DNA from: Arthrobacter sp. StoSoilB20
GTDB lineage: Bacteria; Actinomycetota; Actinomycetes; Actinomycetales; Micrococcaceae
NCBI RefSeq assembly: GCF_019977295.1
Contig: NZ_AP024651.1
Span: forward strand, 3,782,001-3,846,000
Direction: 5' to 3'
DNA: 64,000 nt
The notes below the pieces were generated by a model that was not told where the DNA came from, searched no databases, and was given only the letters and a program-made list of their open reading frames with translations. A program made the position numbers and the translations under genes. Below, one piece after another: positions 50,098 through 59,591 of this stretch; position 1 is the first letter of the stretch; each line of letters begins with the position of its first letter.

Positions 50098-52440
50098 GTG
50101 GCTGCACCTCAATCATTGATCTCCTTGCTGGGCCGGACGCCGGACCCGGAGCAGTTGCGCCATGTCCACACCATCCCTGCGCGGAAGGCCGTTAACGAGC
50201 CCTGGCCGGGCTGGGCTCACCCCGACGTCGTGGACGCCTACCAGTCCCTGGGTATCCAGGAACCGTACCGGCACCAGATCCAGGCAGCCGAGCTCGCCCA
50301 TTCCGGACAACACGTAGTGATCGCCACTGGTACGGCATCCGGCAAGTCTCTGGCCTACCAGCTTCCTGCCCTGGACGCGATTCACCGTTCCGAGCTGCGG
50401 GTCCTCTCCGATCCCGGAAAGATCCACGACGACGGTGCGGTCACCCTCTACCTGTCCCCTACCAAGGCTCTGGCTGCAGACCAGCTCGCGGCGATCCGTG
50501 CGCTGAAGCTTCCCACCGTAAGGGCGGAAACATACGACGGCGACACCGACGTGGCGTCGCGACGTTGGATCCGCGACCATGCCAACTTCATCCTGGCCAA
50601 CCCGGACATGCTGCACTTTGGAATCCTGCCCAACCACACTTGGTGGGCAAAGTTTTTCCGGCGGCTGCGCTACGTCATTGTGGACGAGGCACACAGCTAC
50701 CGCGGAGTCTTCGGTTCCCATGTGGCAAACCTGATGCGTCGCCTCCGGCGGATCTGTGCTTACTACGGCGCAGGCAACACGTTCCCAGAGCCGGTGTTCA
50801 TTGCTGCGTCGGCCACCGCGTCCGATCCCGGTGTTTCCTTTGGCCGGCTCATCGGTGCTCCGGTCAGGGAAGTCTCCGAGGACTGCTCGCCGCACGGTTC
50901 CACCACGGTGGCTTTCTGGGAGCCCGCGCTGACCGATGTCAAAGGTGAAAACGGTGCCAAACAGCGGCGGACTGCCGTAGCCGAAACAGCGGACATCCTG
51001 GCCAACCTCGTTTCCTCGCGTGTAAGGACCATCGCGTTCATCAAGTCGCGTCGAGGGGCCGAATCCATTGCGTCGATCACCAAGAGGCTCCTCGACGAGG
51101 TGGACCCAAGTCTGCCAGGGCGCGTGGCCGCCTATAGATCCGGGTATCTTCCCGAAGAACGTCGTGCTCTGGAGCAGGCTTTGAGGTCCGGCCAGCTGTT
51201 GGGTGTTTCCAGCACGTCCGCTTTGGAACTGGGGATCGACATTTCCGGCCTCGATGCGGTGCTGGTGGCTGGGTGGCCGGGCACCCGTGCCTCCCTTTTC
51301 CAACAGATTGGCCGGGCCGGCCGGGCGGGGCAGGATGCCATTGCCGCTTTCGTGGCCAGCGACGACCCCTTGGACACCTACCTGGTGAACCATCCCGAGG
51401 CCATTTTTGACGTTTCCGTGGAAGCCACCGTCTTTGATCCTGGAAACCCCTACGTCCTGGGACCCCACCTGTGTGCAGCGGCTGCAGAACTGCCGATCGG
51501 GCCTGCCGAGCTTGATCTTTTCGGCCCGACCTCCGAGGGACTCCTGGACCGGCTTGTTGTCCAGGGATACCTGCGCAAGCGGCCTGCAGGATGGTTCTGG
51601 ACCCACCCGGAGAGTGCCGCCGGAATGGTGAATCTCCGGGCGGACGGAGGCGGTCCAGTGAGCATCGTTGACGCCGAAACAGGGTCGCTCCTGGGGACCA
51701 TGGACTCGCCGCAAACCCACTACCAGGCCCACACGGGTGCCATCTATGTCCACCAGGGCGAAAGCTACCTGGTGGAAGACCTCAATGAGGCTGACCATTG
51801 CGTCATGGTCCGCCGGGTGAACCCCGATTTCTACACCACCGCGAGGGACGTGACCCAGATCGAGGTGCTCGAAACGTCGCGCTCGGTCCAGTGGGGCGAC
51901 ATCACCGTGCATTTTGGCGACGTCAAAGTAACTACGCAAGTTGTCTCCTTCCAACGCAAGGCCTTGATTTCCAACGAGATCCTTGGTGAAGAACCCTTGG
52001 AGCTGGGCGCCCGGGATCTCTTTACCAAGGCCGTCTGGTTTGTTGTGGATAACCGCTCTCTTCACGGGGCAGGTCTGGTGGAAGCAGAGTTCCCGGGGGC
52101 ACTTCACGCTGCCGAACACGCTGCCATCGGGCTCCTTCCGTTGGTTGCCTCCAGTGACCGCTGGGACATTGGCGGTGTTTCCACTGCCCTGCACGCCGAC
52201 ACCGGGGTGCCCACGATTTTCGTATACGACGGACATCCTGGTGGTGCCGGATTCGCTGAGCGGGGCTTTGAAAAGGCCAAGATCTGGTTGACGGCAACCA
52301 AAGAAGCCATTCAGGCCTGTGAGTGTGAGGCAGGCTGCCCATCCTGCGTCCAGTCCCCTAAATGCGGCAACAAGAACAATCCGCTGGACAAGGCAGCCGC
52401 CATCACCCTCCTTGGTGTGTTGTTGAAGGATGCCATCTAG
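50098..52440 (+). CDS. mrfA: DEAD/DEAH-box helicase with C-terminal DUF1998 (MrfA/YprA type)
   Basis: A 780-residue superfamily 2 helicase of the MrfA/Hrq1 group, linked in Bacillus to repair of mitomycin damage. Motifs in order: Q-motif region YRHQIQAAE, Walker A ATGTASGKSLAYQLPA, VDEAHSYRG (DEAH), ASATASDP (SAT-like), TIAFIKSRRGAE, STSALELGIDISGLD and the arginine finger QIGRAGRAGQ. The DUF1998 end carries the Cys cluster CECEAGCPSCVQSPKCG that binds metal. GTG 50098 has no ribosome site and is likely leaderless. In Mycobacterium the equivalent gene also lies near topA and the tad cluster. Confidence 0.93.
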   Translation: MAAPQSLISLLGRTPDPEQLRHVHTIPARKAVNEPWPGWAHPDVVDAYQSLGIQEPYRHQIQAAELAHSGQHVVIATGTASGKSLAYQLPALDAIHRSELRVLSDPGKIHDDGAVTLYLSPTKALAADQLAAIRALKLPTVRAETYDGDTDVASRRWIRDHANFILANPDMLHFGILPNHTWWAKFFRRLRYVIVDEAHSYRGVFGSHVANLMRRLRRICAYYGAGNTFPEPVFIAASATASDPGVSFGRLIGAPVREVSEDCSPHGSTTVAFWEPALTDVKGENGAKQRRTAVAETADILANLVSSRVRTIAFIKSRRGAESIASITKRLLDEVDPSLPGRVAAYRSGYLPEERRALEQALRSGQLLGVSSTSALELGIDISGLDAVLVAGWPGTRASLFQQIGRAGRAGQDAIAAFVASDDPLDTYLVNHPEAIFDVSVEATVFDPGNPYVLGPHLCAAAAELPIGPAELDLFGPTSEGLLDRLVVQGYLRKRPAGWFWTHPESAAGMVNLRADGGGPVSIVDAETGSLLGTMDSPQTHYQAHTGAIYVHQGESYLVEDLNEADHCVMVRRVNPDFYTTARDVTQIEVLETSRSVQWGDITVHFGDVKVTTQVVSFQRKALISNEILGEEPLELGARDLFTKAVWFVVDNRSLHGAGLVEAEFPGALHAAEHAAIGLLPLVASSDRWDIGGVSTALHADTGVPTIFVYDGHPGGAGFAERGFEKAKIWLTATKEAIQACECEAGCPSCVQSPKCGNKNNPLDKAAAITLLGVLLKDAI

Positions 52441-52460
52441 AGACAGGTCGTACGGCGGCA

Positions 52461-52823
52461 TTAGGGAGGTGGCCCCGCCCTTGCCCGTCCCGTGGCAACT
52501 CCCCAGCCGAAAGGGTGGTCCAGCTCGGTGGCAACGTCAACTACCGTTCCGCCGGTCACTGTGCAGGACACAATCGTGGCTTCCTGCCGCCCCGCAACGT
52601 CTGAAGCAACCGAACACGGTTCCCCCGAGGTGAGGCCCCGGGCGGCGTCCGCCCCCGCGAGGGCTGCCAGATCTGCCGCGGACGCAGCCCTCGAAGCCAA
52701 GACCCCGGCCTGGGCCAGGAAGAGCACGCCGAAGAGCAGGGCAATCACTACCGCGCCCAACACCAACGCGAGGACCGTTCCCGCCCCGCGTTCAGGGTGC
52801 ACAGGAACTCCCGACTGATTCAT
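52461..52823 (-). CDS. TadE-like pilus/secretion protein (Rv3654c type)
   Basis: A 120-residue protein beginning with ERGAGTVLALVLGAVVIALL, a prepilin-like hydrophobic helix with Gly before the core. ADLAALAGADAARG follows, and a C-terminal domain with two Cys (EPCSVAS, VSCTV). It is the last gene of the tad-like cluster and overlaps the TadE-like gene by 4 bp. It is predicted to be a minor pilin or secreted factor. Confidence 0.82.
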   Translation of the reverse strand: MNQSGVPVHPERGAGTVLALVLGAVVIALLFGVLFLAQAGVLASRAASAADLAALAGADAARGLTSGEPCSVASDVAGRQEATIVSCTVTGGTVVDVATELDHPFGWGVATGRARAGPPP

Positions 52824-53299
52824 GGATTGCTTGCCCCTGAACCACCTGACTCTGCACGGCCTGGTGCAGTGCCGGCTGAGTCAGTGCGGCCTGACTCTGC
52901 ACGGGCGGAAGCCGATGCTGTCAACGTCCAGGGGATCAACGGTCCCAGCGCTCCCCCGACCCGGGATGACGCTGTCACCGTGAGCCATCCACCGCTTTCA
53001 GTAAGGGTCGAAGTGGCGGTGTCACCGGCGAGCCGTGTGACGATTCCCTCCACTGTTCCGCCGGTCTCGCCCCGAGCTGACGCCCGGGCTCCGGCCGTGG
53101 CAGCTTCTTCCAACCGCAGTTGCGTGATCCCCGCAGCGCCGCCTGCCAACAGGAAGGCCAAGAGCAAGACCACAGCCGGCAAGGCAACGGCAAACTCCGC
53201 TGTCACGGCTCCTGATTCCGCCCCGTCCCTCTTCCATTTGGATGGTGGTCCTGCGCAGGCAGCAGGTGACCTTCCGCCGGCAGGCAGCACGTGCATCAT
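52820..53299 (-). CDS. TadE-family minor pilin-like protein
   Basis: A 159-residue protein. ESGAVTAEFAVALPAVVLLL is the classic prepilin motif (Gly before the cleavage point and Glu at +5 of the mature part). LRLEEAATAGARASARGE follows. The C-terminus is a Ser/Ala/Gly tail with an imperfect RAESG / RTDSAG / RAESGG repeat (DNA about 52836-52910). Overlaps at both ends with its neighbours as ATGA indicate tight co-translation within the cluster. Confidence 0.83.
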   Translation of the reverse strand: MMHVLPAGGRSPAACAGPPSKWKRDGAESGAVTAEFAVALPAVVLLLAFLLAGGAAGITQLRLEEAATAGARASARGETGGTVEGIVTRLAGDTATSTLTESGGWLTVTASSRVGGALGPLIPWTLTASASARAESGRTDSAGTAPGRAESGGSGASNP

Positions 53300-53823
53300 G
53301 GCAAGGACAGTGCAGTGCGGATCAGGTTGAGCAGGAAGCCACGGACTTCTTCACTCCGAAGGATGACCACCAGCAGGCCGGCCAGACCCACCGCGGCCAA
53401 GGTAGCGATCGCGTACTCTGCTGTGGCCATACCGCTTTCGGAGCCCAGGAGCATCCCCCGTGTCCGGAGCTTTTCCCCGATCCTCCGATAGCTCCTCCGC
53501 TGCCGCCGGCCAGGCCGCCTCCGCAGAGAAGCATGGTCCTCGACCAAATCCGGGTTGCGGGCGGCCAGCGGCCCCCGTATGGCCAGAGCATCGCTTGGTG
53601 CGGAGACTTGGAGGCTGGTTCCAGCGCCCCCTGACTCCACTTGCCCAAACCCGGAATCCTTGAATTCCTCGAGCTCAAATTGCTCAATACCAAACGCCCT
53701 CATGCCGGGCTTCCCTGCAGTGGTTCCCCGGTCCAGCCACGTCCGGTCCAACCAGACTCGATCCGTGCCTGCAGAGCGACGACCTGGACGGCGGGCAGGT
53801 CCGGGCCTGAATAGTGTTTTCAC
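53296..53823 (-). CDS. DUF4244 pilin-like protein with a long N-terminal extension
   Basis: The last 55 residues (SESGMATAEYAIATLAAVGL to the end) are a DUF4244/Flp-pilin-like peptide with the prepilin motif and a single hydrophobic helix. This is probably the major pilin subunit, since no separate flp gene is seen. The start used is GTG 53823, with AAAGGAA six bases upstream. It gives a 120-residue Arg-rich N-terminal region with a WLDRTWLDR duplication, far longer than a usual prepilin leader. A shorter start inside the frame (MLLGSESG) lacks a good ribosome site. A stem-loop (53844-53867) lies just upstream of the ribosome site. Confidence 0.72.
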   Translation of the reverse strand: MKTLFRPGPARRPGRRSAGTDRVWLDRTWLDRGTTAGKPGMRAFGIEQFELEEFKDSGFGQVESGGAGTSLQVSAPSDALAIRGPLAARNPDLVEDHASLRRRPGRRQRRSYRRIGEKLRTRGMLLGSESGMATAEYAIATLAAVGLAGLLVVILRSEEVRGFLLNLIRTALSLP

Positions 53824-53843
53824 AGTGGATTCCTTTCAAGAAA

Positions 53844-53867
53844 AACCAGCGGATCCGCCGGCTGGTT
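53844..53867 (-). terminator. Stem-loop between tadC and the DUF4244 pilin gene
   Basis: On the minus strand AACCAGC-loop-GCTGGTT is followed by TTTCTTG, about 15 bases before the ribosome site of the pilin gene. It may be an attenuator or processing site that sets pilin expression apart from the upstream machinery genes. Confidence 0.5.
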
Positions 53868-53998
53868 CGACTCTTCCGTGGCTCAGCCACGGCCAATAGA
53901 AGCAGACTCTTCCAAGTGGATAACCCATGCAAATGGCCCGGATGTGGAGGGAGAGTGGCCATTATTCACAGAGTGTATTTGCTGTGCTCCTGCCCGGT

Positions 53999-54574
53999 TC
54001 ATCCGGCAGGAAGCATGGCTATCAGGACGGGTACTATCCCCAGGCAGATGAACGCGGGCAGTGAGCAAAGGCCCAGTGGCACCACCAGTTTCACACCCAA
54101 GGCTGCGGCTCTCTTCTCCGCAGCCCTGAACTGTTCACGCCGTTCCCTGGCAGCCTGGGCGTAGAGGATCGATGCCGAGGGCGCACCCGTCAGCGCTGCA
54201 AATGCCAGTGCCTCTTTGAGGCGGACCACCTCAGGGATGTGCTCAGTGGGTGCCCGCCACGCCGTTTCCCAATCGGCCCCTATGGCAAGGGCGGCCACCA
54301 CTGGCCTGAGCGATTTCCTGATGGGAGGGGAGGCGCATCCGGAAATAAGTTCAAGTGACCGCCCAATACCCGCGCCGGCGTCGAGCATTGATGCCACCAA
54401 CTCCAGCATCATGGCGGTGTCGTGGAGGCCATCGTCCGGAGCCCGGCTCGCAGGACCGGTCGGCGACGAGTCACCTTCGCCGCGAACCAGTAATCGAGCC
54501 CTGGAACGGACCGGTCCAGCGAACCAGATGGACGCCGCCAGGCCCAGGACAATAACTATCAACAGCGCTGCCAT
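53999..54574 (-). CDS. tadC: Type II secretion F-domain protein, TadC-like
   Basis: A 191-residue membrane protein. It has an N-terminal helix (MAALLIVIVLGLAASIWFAG), a T2SS F domain (MMLELVASMLDAGAGIGRSLELI ... ALAFAALTGAPSASIL) and two C-terminal helices (LVVPLGLCSLPAFICLGIVP). The ATG at 54574 shares a base with the tadB stop. It is predicted to form the inner-membrane platform of the pilus with TadB. Confidence 0.87.
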   Translation of the reverse strand: MAALLIVIVLGLAASIWFAGPVRSRARLLVRGEGDSSPTGPASRAPDDGLHDTAMMLELVASMLDAGAGIGRSLELISGCASPPIRKSLRPVVAALAIGADWETAWRAPTEHIPEVVRLKEALAFAALTGAPSASILYAQAARERREQFRAAEKRAAALGVKLVVPLGLCSLPAFICLGIVPVLIAMLPAG

Positions 54575-55374
54575 CACGTGCTCCCGGTCGCAGAGGCCAC
54601 CAGGCGTGAGGACCAAACGCGGCCGGCCACGGTCAGGAGAATGCCAGCCACGAACGTGGCGACACCCAAAATGTTGTTCAGGAGGATTCCCAGCGGGTCC
54701 ACACCGAGGCCCATCCCCAGCAAGAGCCCGAACACCGGGAGCCAAGACAGCAGCCTGACCGTGGCTTTTGGCCCGGCGAGCGCCGTTTGCCGGGCGGCTT
54801 CTGCGTCTTCTTCGGCTTCCAGTTGGGCAGCAAAGCGGGTCAGGAGGTCAGCAAGCGGACAGCCACTTGTTTCTGCAACTTCCAGACATGCCGCCAGTTC
54901 CATCCATACACGTCGTTCTGAACTTCCCCGCCGGGCATAGGTCCGCGCGGCGGTGTCCCGGATTGCTTCAGCCGTAGGATTTCCCAAGCTGGATGCCGCC
55001 CTGGCCGCGGCCACCACCAGCAGCGATTGCGTGCTGAGGGCAATTGTCCCCCGCTGTGCCACCGTGTCCGCGGAGCCATCCTTGCTCAACCGGGAGCCAT
55101 GGACCATCCACAGTTCGTCCCATAATCGGGACGTTCCCCGCCCACCACGCAATAAGGCCGCAAGCTGTTGGACGAGCACAACCAGCGGCAAGGACTCTGT
55201 GCGCTGGGTCCGCCAAGGACGGCGCAGCCCCACACCCTGCCGGGCACTGCGTGCGGCACCCATGCCTCCTTGAGGCTCCCCCAATCTCTTCCGCACCCGT
55301 CGATCATCAACGCGGCTGCCACGGAAGTGCTGCCAGGCCGCGAGGGCTGCAATGAGGACAAAGGCAGCGATCAT
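54574..55374 (-). CDS. tadB: Type II secretion F-domain protein, TadB-like
   Basis: A 266-residue membrane protein. ATG 55374 overlaps the tadA stop as ATGA. An N-terminal helix (MIAAFVLIAALAAW) precedes the F domain (LVVLVQQLAALLRGGRGTSRLWDEL, ACLEVAETSGCPLADLLTRFA) and C-terminal helices (WLPVFGLLLGMGLGVDPLGI). It partners TadC on the cytoplasmic ATPase TadA. Confidence 0.88.
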   Translation of the reverse strand: MIAAFVLIAALAAWQHFRGSRVDDRRVRKRLGEPQGGMGAARSARQGVGLRRPWRTQRTESLPLVVLVQQLAALLRGGRGTSRLWDELWMVHGSRLSKDGSADTVAQRGTIALSTQSLLVVAAARAASSLGNPTAEAIRDTAARTYARRGSSERRVWMELAACLEVAETSGCPLADLLTRFAAQLEAEEDAEAARQTALAGPKATVRLLSWLPVFGLLLGMGLGVDPLGILLNNILGVATFVAGILLTVAGRVWSSRLVASATGST

Positions 55375-56627
55375 GTGCCGGACCTGGGACCCGGTGACCC
55401 GGGATCTGGTGACCCGGCATCCCGGAACCAGTCCAACCCCGCGGGCAACGCCGGGGCAAGCCTGCCGGCAAGGGCCAGCCAGGCGGGCCCGCATGTCATC
55501 CCGATGGGGTCCCAGCGGAGGGCGGAGAGCACTTTCTGGCCCTCAGCGGTATCAGTCAGTACCCCTATGGAGGCCACTTTCCTTCCCGCTGGCGTCCGGT
55601 CCACATGTATGACGACGTCCAAGGCACTGGAAACCTGGAGCCGTACGGCCTCAGCGTTCAACCCCGCCAGCGCACCCAGTGCCACCAACCGTGCAGGGAC
55701 GGCCTCTGCCGTGTTGGCGTGGATGGTCCCACCACCGCCTGTGTGCCCGGTGTTGAGGGCCGTCAGCAGTTCACGGACTTCAGCGCCACGGCATTCTCCA
55801 ACGATCAGCCGGTCCGGCCGCATTCGCAGTGCTTGGCGGACCAGTTCGCCAAGATCCAGGGCACCCCCACCCTCAAGGTTTCCGTGCCGGGATTCAAGGG
55901 TTACCACATGAGGGTGGACGGGGTTGAGTTCGGCAGCGTCCTCGATCAGGACCAGCCTCTCGGACGGGTGGCTCAGGCCGAGCATGGTGGACAGCAGTGT
56001 GGTCTTTCCCGAGCCTGTGGCTCCGCTGATCAGAAAGCTCAGCCTTTGGCTGATGATGGCCTTGAGAACCCACTCGGCTTGCTCCGAAAACATGCCGCTC
56101 TCCCTCAACTCCGCAAGGGTGAAGACATTCTCGCGGCGAATACGAATGGAGAGAAGTGTTCCGGTGGTGGAGATCGGCGAAAGAACCGCATGCACCCGGT
56201 ATCCGCCGTTGAGCCGGACATCGACGCAGGGCGACCCATCATCCAAACGACGGCCACCGGCTGAGACCAAACGGGACGCCAGGGATCTGACCTGTTGCTC
56301 AGTCTCGAAGTGCACCGGTGACCGTTCCAGCCCTTGCCCTCTGTCCAGCCAGACGGAGTTGGGGCCGTTGACGAAGATGTCCGTCACGGCCGGATCCTGT
56401 GCCAACTGCTGCAGGGGTCCCAACCCGTTGAGCTCAGCGTTGATGGATTCGGCCGCTTCGAGGGCGCCGGCTGTGCCCAGCAACCTGCCGCTTGCCTGGA
56501 CAGCCGCTGCCACCGTGGACGGAGTGACTGGCCCGTTGCCTGCCAGGACAGACTCCCGCACGGTCTCAAGGAGCAGGGAATCTAGTTTTCGGCCTTGCCT
56601 TCGCCGTGTTGCTTCGAACCGGTTCAT
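55371..56627 (-). CDS. tadA: Pilus assembly/secretion ATPase TadA (CpaF)
   Basis: A 418-residue secretion ATPase. Seen: N-terminal helical domain (NAELNGLGPLQQLAQDPAVTDI), Walker A SGATGSGKTTLLSTML, Asp box region LIEDAAELNP, Walker B-like PDRLIVGECRGAEV and the His box TGHTGGGGTIHANTAEA. It powers assembly of a Flp-type pilus. The last residues (GSPDPGSPGPRSGT) come from an imperfect tandem repeat. It overlaps both neighbours. Confidence 0.94.
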   Translation of the reverse strand: MNRFEATRRRQGRKLDSLLLETVRESVLAGNGPVTPSTVAAAVQASGRLLGTAGALEAAESINAELNGLGPLQQLAQDPAVTDIFVNGPNSVWLDRGQGLERSPVHFETEQQVRSLASRLVSAGGRRLDDGSPCVDVRLNGGYRVHAVLSPISTTGTLLSIRIRRENVFTLAELRESGMFSEQAEWVLKAIISQRLSFLISGATGSGKTTLLSTMLGLSHPSERLVLIEDAAELNPVHPHVVTLESRHGNLEGGGALDLGELVRQALRMRPDRLIVGECRGAEVRELLTALNTGHTGGGGTIHANTAEAVPARLVALGALAGLNAEAVRLQVSSALDVVIHVDRTPAGRKVASIGVLTDTAEGQKVLSALRWDPIGMTCGPAWLALAGRLAPALPAGLDWFRDAGSPDPGSPGPRSGT

Positions 56628-57742
56628 TGAATGGCACCGTGCAGTTCCAGCACGGACAGGGCCAGGCGGTTGATGGGCTTGCGCCGGCCGAACTCAAGAA
56701 TGCGGCCGAGTTCAGTGCCGGCCGCCACGCCCCTCATATCGGGGAGGACACCCAGCAATGGCAATCCCAAGGACTCCGCGATGAGGCCGGCATCAACAGA
56801 GGAAGCACTGCTGCCCCGCACCACCAGCCCAGCGTCCGTGGGAGGAAGTTCATTGAGGATCCGCCCTGCTGCAACTGCGGATTTAAGGTGCGCCCGTGCG
56901 AGCAGGATCAACCGGTCGCAGTCCCAGGCGAGGTTGCGAACTCCTTCTCCGCTGCGCCCTATGTCCACGAGGATGAGCTCAAAGCTGCGGCGCGCGGCGT
57001 CCATGACGGCAGCCACTGCCCTGGTGTCCGGGCTGTGGAACGCGTCCCTTGTGCCGGGCCATGACAAATAGGCGAACCCACCGGTGAATGGCAAGGAATC
57101 CCGAAACTGCACGGGATCAATGTGCCCGCGGGTCTCAGCGAAGTCGGGCCACTTCAGCCCGGTAACATCCTCTGCCGTTACGGCCAGTTCAAGGCCGCCT
57201 CCCCAAGGATCGCCGTCGATGAGCATGGTGCTGACGCCGTAGTCCGCAGCCGCTTGCGCCAGCCAGATGGCTGTAGTGGTAGCCCCCGCGCCGCCACTTC
57301 CACCAATGATCCCCAAGACCATGCCTCCGGGATCGGGGGAACCGGACATGCTGAGGTGCTCGGCCAACCATGCGGCGGCTTCGGGAAGGACGGCAACCCG
57401 TTCAGCCCCGAGGACAGCCGCCAGCTCCCACAGCCCGTCCCCATCTGTTGCCTTCCCCAACAGCACTGTGGGAGAGCGTCTTCGAGGGGGCAACTCCCGG
57501 ACATCGCTGCCCACCAAAACGACGTCGGCGCTCTCCCAACCCTGCAAGGCCTCGACGATGTCAGCAGCGGTTGTGAGGTTTCCACCCGCGGCTGCCACAA
57601 TCCGCTTGGCCTCTTCCTGCAAGTAAGGGTCCGAGGAGACGAGCAGTATTCCGGCAGAATCATGGGGAACCCAAACTCCGTCCATTTCCGCTTCCAGTGG
57701 CTGGTTCGTGGCTTGCCGGTGCCGGCGTTCGCGCTTGCTCAT
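56624..57742 (-). CDS. ssd: CpaE/Ssd-like P-loop ATPase (septum-site/pilus localisation)
   Basis: A 372-residue MinD/ParA-fold protein. ATG 57742 (MSKRERRHRQ) has AGGGTGG upstream. The N-terminal third is a receiver-like domain (ILLVSSDPYLQEEAKRIVAAAGG, DVVLVGSDV). The deviant Walker A is GIIGGSGGAGATTTAIWLAQ and the switch region is TMLIDGDPWGGGLEL, with a later LILVDIGRSGEG. CpaE proteins localise Tad pili; the mycobacterial homologue Ssd affects septum formation. It is first in the tad operon, divergent from the DNA polymerase gene. Confidence 0.87.
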   Translation of the reverse strand: MSKRERRHRQATNQPLEAEMDGVWVPHDSAGILLVSSDPYLQEEAKRIVAAAGGNLTTAADIVEALQGWESADVVLVGSDVRELPPRRRSPTVLLGKATDGDGLWELAAVLGAERVAVLPEAAAWLAEHLSMSGSPDPGGMVLGIIGGSGGAGATTTAIWLAQAAADYGVSTMLIDGDPWGGGLELAVTAEDVTGLKWPDFAETRGHIDPVQFRDSLPFTGGFAYLSWPGTRDAFHSPDTRAVAAVMDAARRSFELILVDIGRSGEGVRNLAWDCDRLILLARAHLKSAVAAGRILNELPPTDAGLVVRGSSASSVDAGLIAESLGLPLLGVLPDMRGVAAGTELGRILEFGRRKPINRLALSVLELHGAIQ

Positions 57743-57899
57743 GGATCCACCCTTGCGGACCTTCGGGAACACCATCAGGACCTCAGACCCGTATGTGCAC
57801 AACCTCGATGGAACCGGCTGCCCGGGGCCACATGTGGAGGAACAGTGCAGGGCAGCACCACGCACAACGCACCACCACGCACAAGGCAGAATAGAGACC

Positions 57900-59591
57900 A
57901 TGTATTTGCTGCTCGCCGCCCACCCGGAAGGCGCAGCCATACAAAGAATTTCCCCCACCGGCAAGCCCACGGCGGACGCGCGCGTGGTCACGCGAGGTGA
58001 GCTTCCCGGCGTCGTGCGTGAGTTCGAAACCCAGCGGCCCCGCTGGGTGTGGCATCGCGCCATGGACTGGTATCCGGAACTGCTGACCCACGGTGTGGAG
58101 CTGGAGCGATGCCATGATCTGGCACTGTGTGGAGCCATCCTGGCGCACTCGGAATTCACGGCGGACACCGACTACGCCCGGCATGCCGTCAAGATCACGC
58201 AGGACGATGACTCGGCTCCACCGCGCGCTCTTCAACCACCGCCCCCTCCTGCGGACCAGGGGGCCTTGTTTGAAGATCCTGCCCCGTCCAACCCCAAAGC
58301 GGGGCTGGCCGAACTCCGGGAGGAATTCGCAGCCCAACAACAGGCAGTGGCTCAGGTGTCCAGCGATGAGCAGCGGAAGCAACGGCTCCAACTGCTGCTG
58401 GCCGCCGAATCAGCCTGCGCCATCATCGCCGTGGAGATGCAACACGCCGGTGTCCCCTGGCGCGAAGAGCTGCATCAGCAGATCCTCGCCGACGTCCTCG
58501 GACCCAGGCCGCCCCAAGGACGGAGGCCTCCGGCCCTTGAAGCTCTCTGCGCCGAGCTCCGCAGCCTCCTGAACTCCCCTGGCCTGAACCCGGACTCCCC
58601 CCAGGACCTCATGCGAGCCCTCCACCGGAACGGTATAGAGGTCAAGAGCACGCGCCAATGGGAGCTGCAGGAGTCCAAACACCCCGCCATCCAGCCCCTT
58701 CTCGCCTACAAGAAACTCTCCCGCCTCCACACGGCCAACGGCTGGGCATGGCTGGACGCATGGGTGCGGGAGGGCAGGTTCCACCCGGAATACGTGGTGG
58801 GCGGCGTCGTGTCCGGCCGCTGGGCTTCCCGCGGCGGCGGTGCGCTTCAGATCCCGCGGAACATCCGCGGTGCGGTCCATGCCAATCCCGGCCACAAACT
58901 CATCGTCGCTGATGCCTCGCAACTCGAACCGCGCGTGTTGGTGGCGCTTGCCCAGGACACAAAGATGGCCGAGGCCGCCCGCGACAAAGACCTCTACGCG
59001 GGCATTGCGGCCCAGGGTTTCGGCGGCGACCGGGCCAAGGCCAAGATTGCACTGCTGGGAGCAATCTACGGCGCCACTACTGGCGAATCGGGCAGGCTCA
59101 TGCCGCAGCTCACGCGCACCTATCCGCGTGCCGTCGGGTTCGTGGAGCAAGCCGCCCGCCAAGGCGAGGCCGGCAGGACCGTCACCACGAGGCTGGGCCG
59201 AAGCAGCCCGCCGCCGTCGTTGGGCTGGTTGCGCAGCCAGCAGTCCACCACTGCCGAAGAACAGCGTCGCGCGGACAACCTGGCCCGCTCCCGGGGCCGC
59301 TTCACCCGCAACTTCGTAGTCCAGGGTTCGGCTGCGGAATGGGCGGCCTGCTGGCTCGCTGAATTACGACGGCGGCTGCGGGCCATGCGCGCCGAAGGCT
59401 TGCCTTCCGGGGAGCTCGTCTTCTTCCTGCACGACGAAGTGATGGTTCACGCCCCGGACGAGGCGGTGGAAGCCTGTATCCAAGCCATCGAGGAAGCAGC
59501 CGCCGCGGCCAAGGAGCTCATGTTCGGACGAATCCCGGTCGAATTCCCGGTGAGCATCGCCGTCGTCGAGTCCTATGACAAGGCGAAGTAG
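57900..59591 (+). CDS. Actinobacterial bifunctional 3'-5' exonuclease/DNA polymerase, family A
   Basis: A 563-residue PolA-like protein without the 5' nuclease domain. ATG 57900 (MYLLLAAHPEG) follows AGAATAGAGACC. The exonuclease half is degenerate. The polymerase half has motif A VADASQLEPRVLVALAQD, motif B KAKIALLGAIYGATTGESGRL with the conserved Lys...Tyr-Gly, and motif C FLHDEVMVHAP. This is the second family A polymerase carried by many actinobacteria; its cellular role is unclear. Transcribed away from the tad operon through a 157-bp region. Confidence 0.9.
   Translation: MYLLLAAHPEGAAIQRISPTGKPTADARVVTRGELPGVVREFETQRPRWVWHRAMDWYPELLTHGVELERCHDLALCGAILAHSEFTADTDYARHAVKITQDDDSAPPRALQPPPPPADQGALFEDPAPSNPKAGLAELREEFAAQQQAVAQVSSDEQRKQRLQLLLAAESACAIIAVEMQHAGVPWREELHQQILADVLGPRPPQGRRPPALEALCAELRSLLNSPGLNPDSPQDLMRALHRNGIEVKSTRQWELQESKHPAIQPLLAYKKLSRLHTANGWAWLDAWVREGRFHPEYVVGGVVSGRWASRGGGALQIPRNIRGAVHANPGHKLIVADASQLEPRVLVALAQDTKMAEAARDKDLYAGIAAQGFGGDRAKAKIALLGAIYGATTGESGRLMPQLTRTYPRAVGFVEQAARQGEAGRTVTTRLGRSSPPPSLGWLRSQQSTTAEEQRRADNLARSRGRFTRNFVVQGSAAEWAACWLAELRRRLRAMRAEGLPSGELVFFLHDEVMVHAPDEAVEACIQAIEEAAAAAKELMFGRIPVEFPVSIAVVESYDKAK

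Noticed and set aside
50113..52461. Very long open frame (over 780 codons) on the strand opposite the helicase gene
   Set aside because: It mirrors the helicase codon by codon, has no family features and is rich in Gly/His/Arg, as expected for the antisense of a G+C-rich gene.
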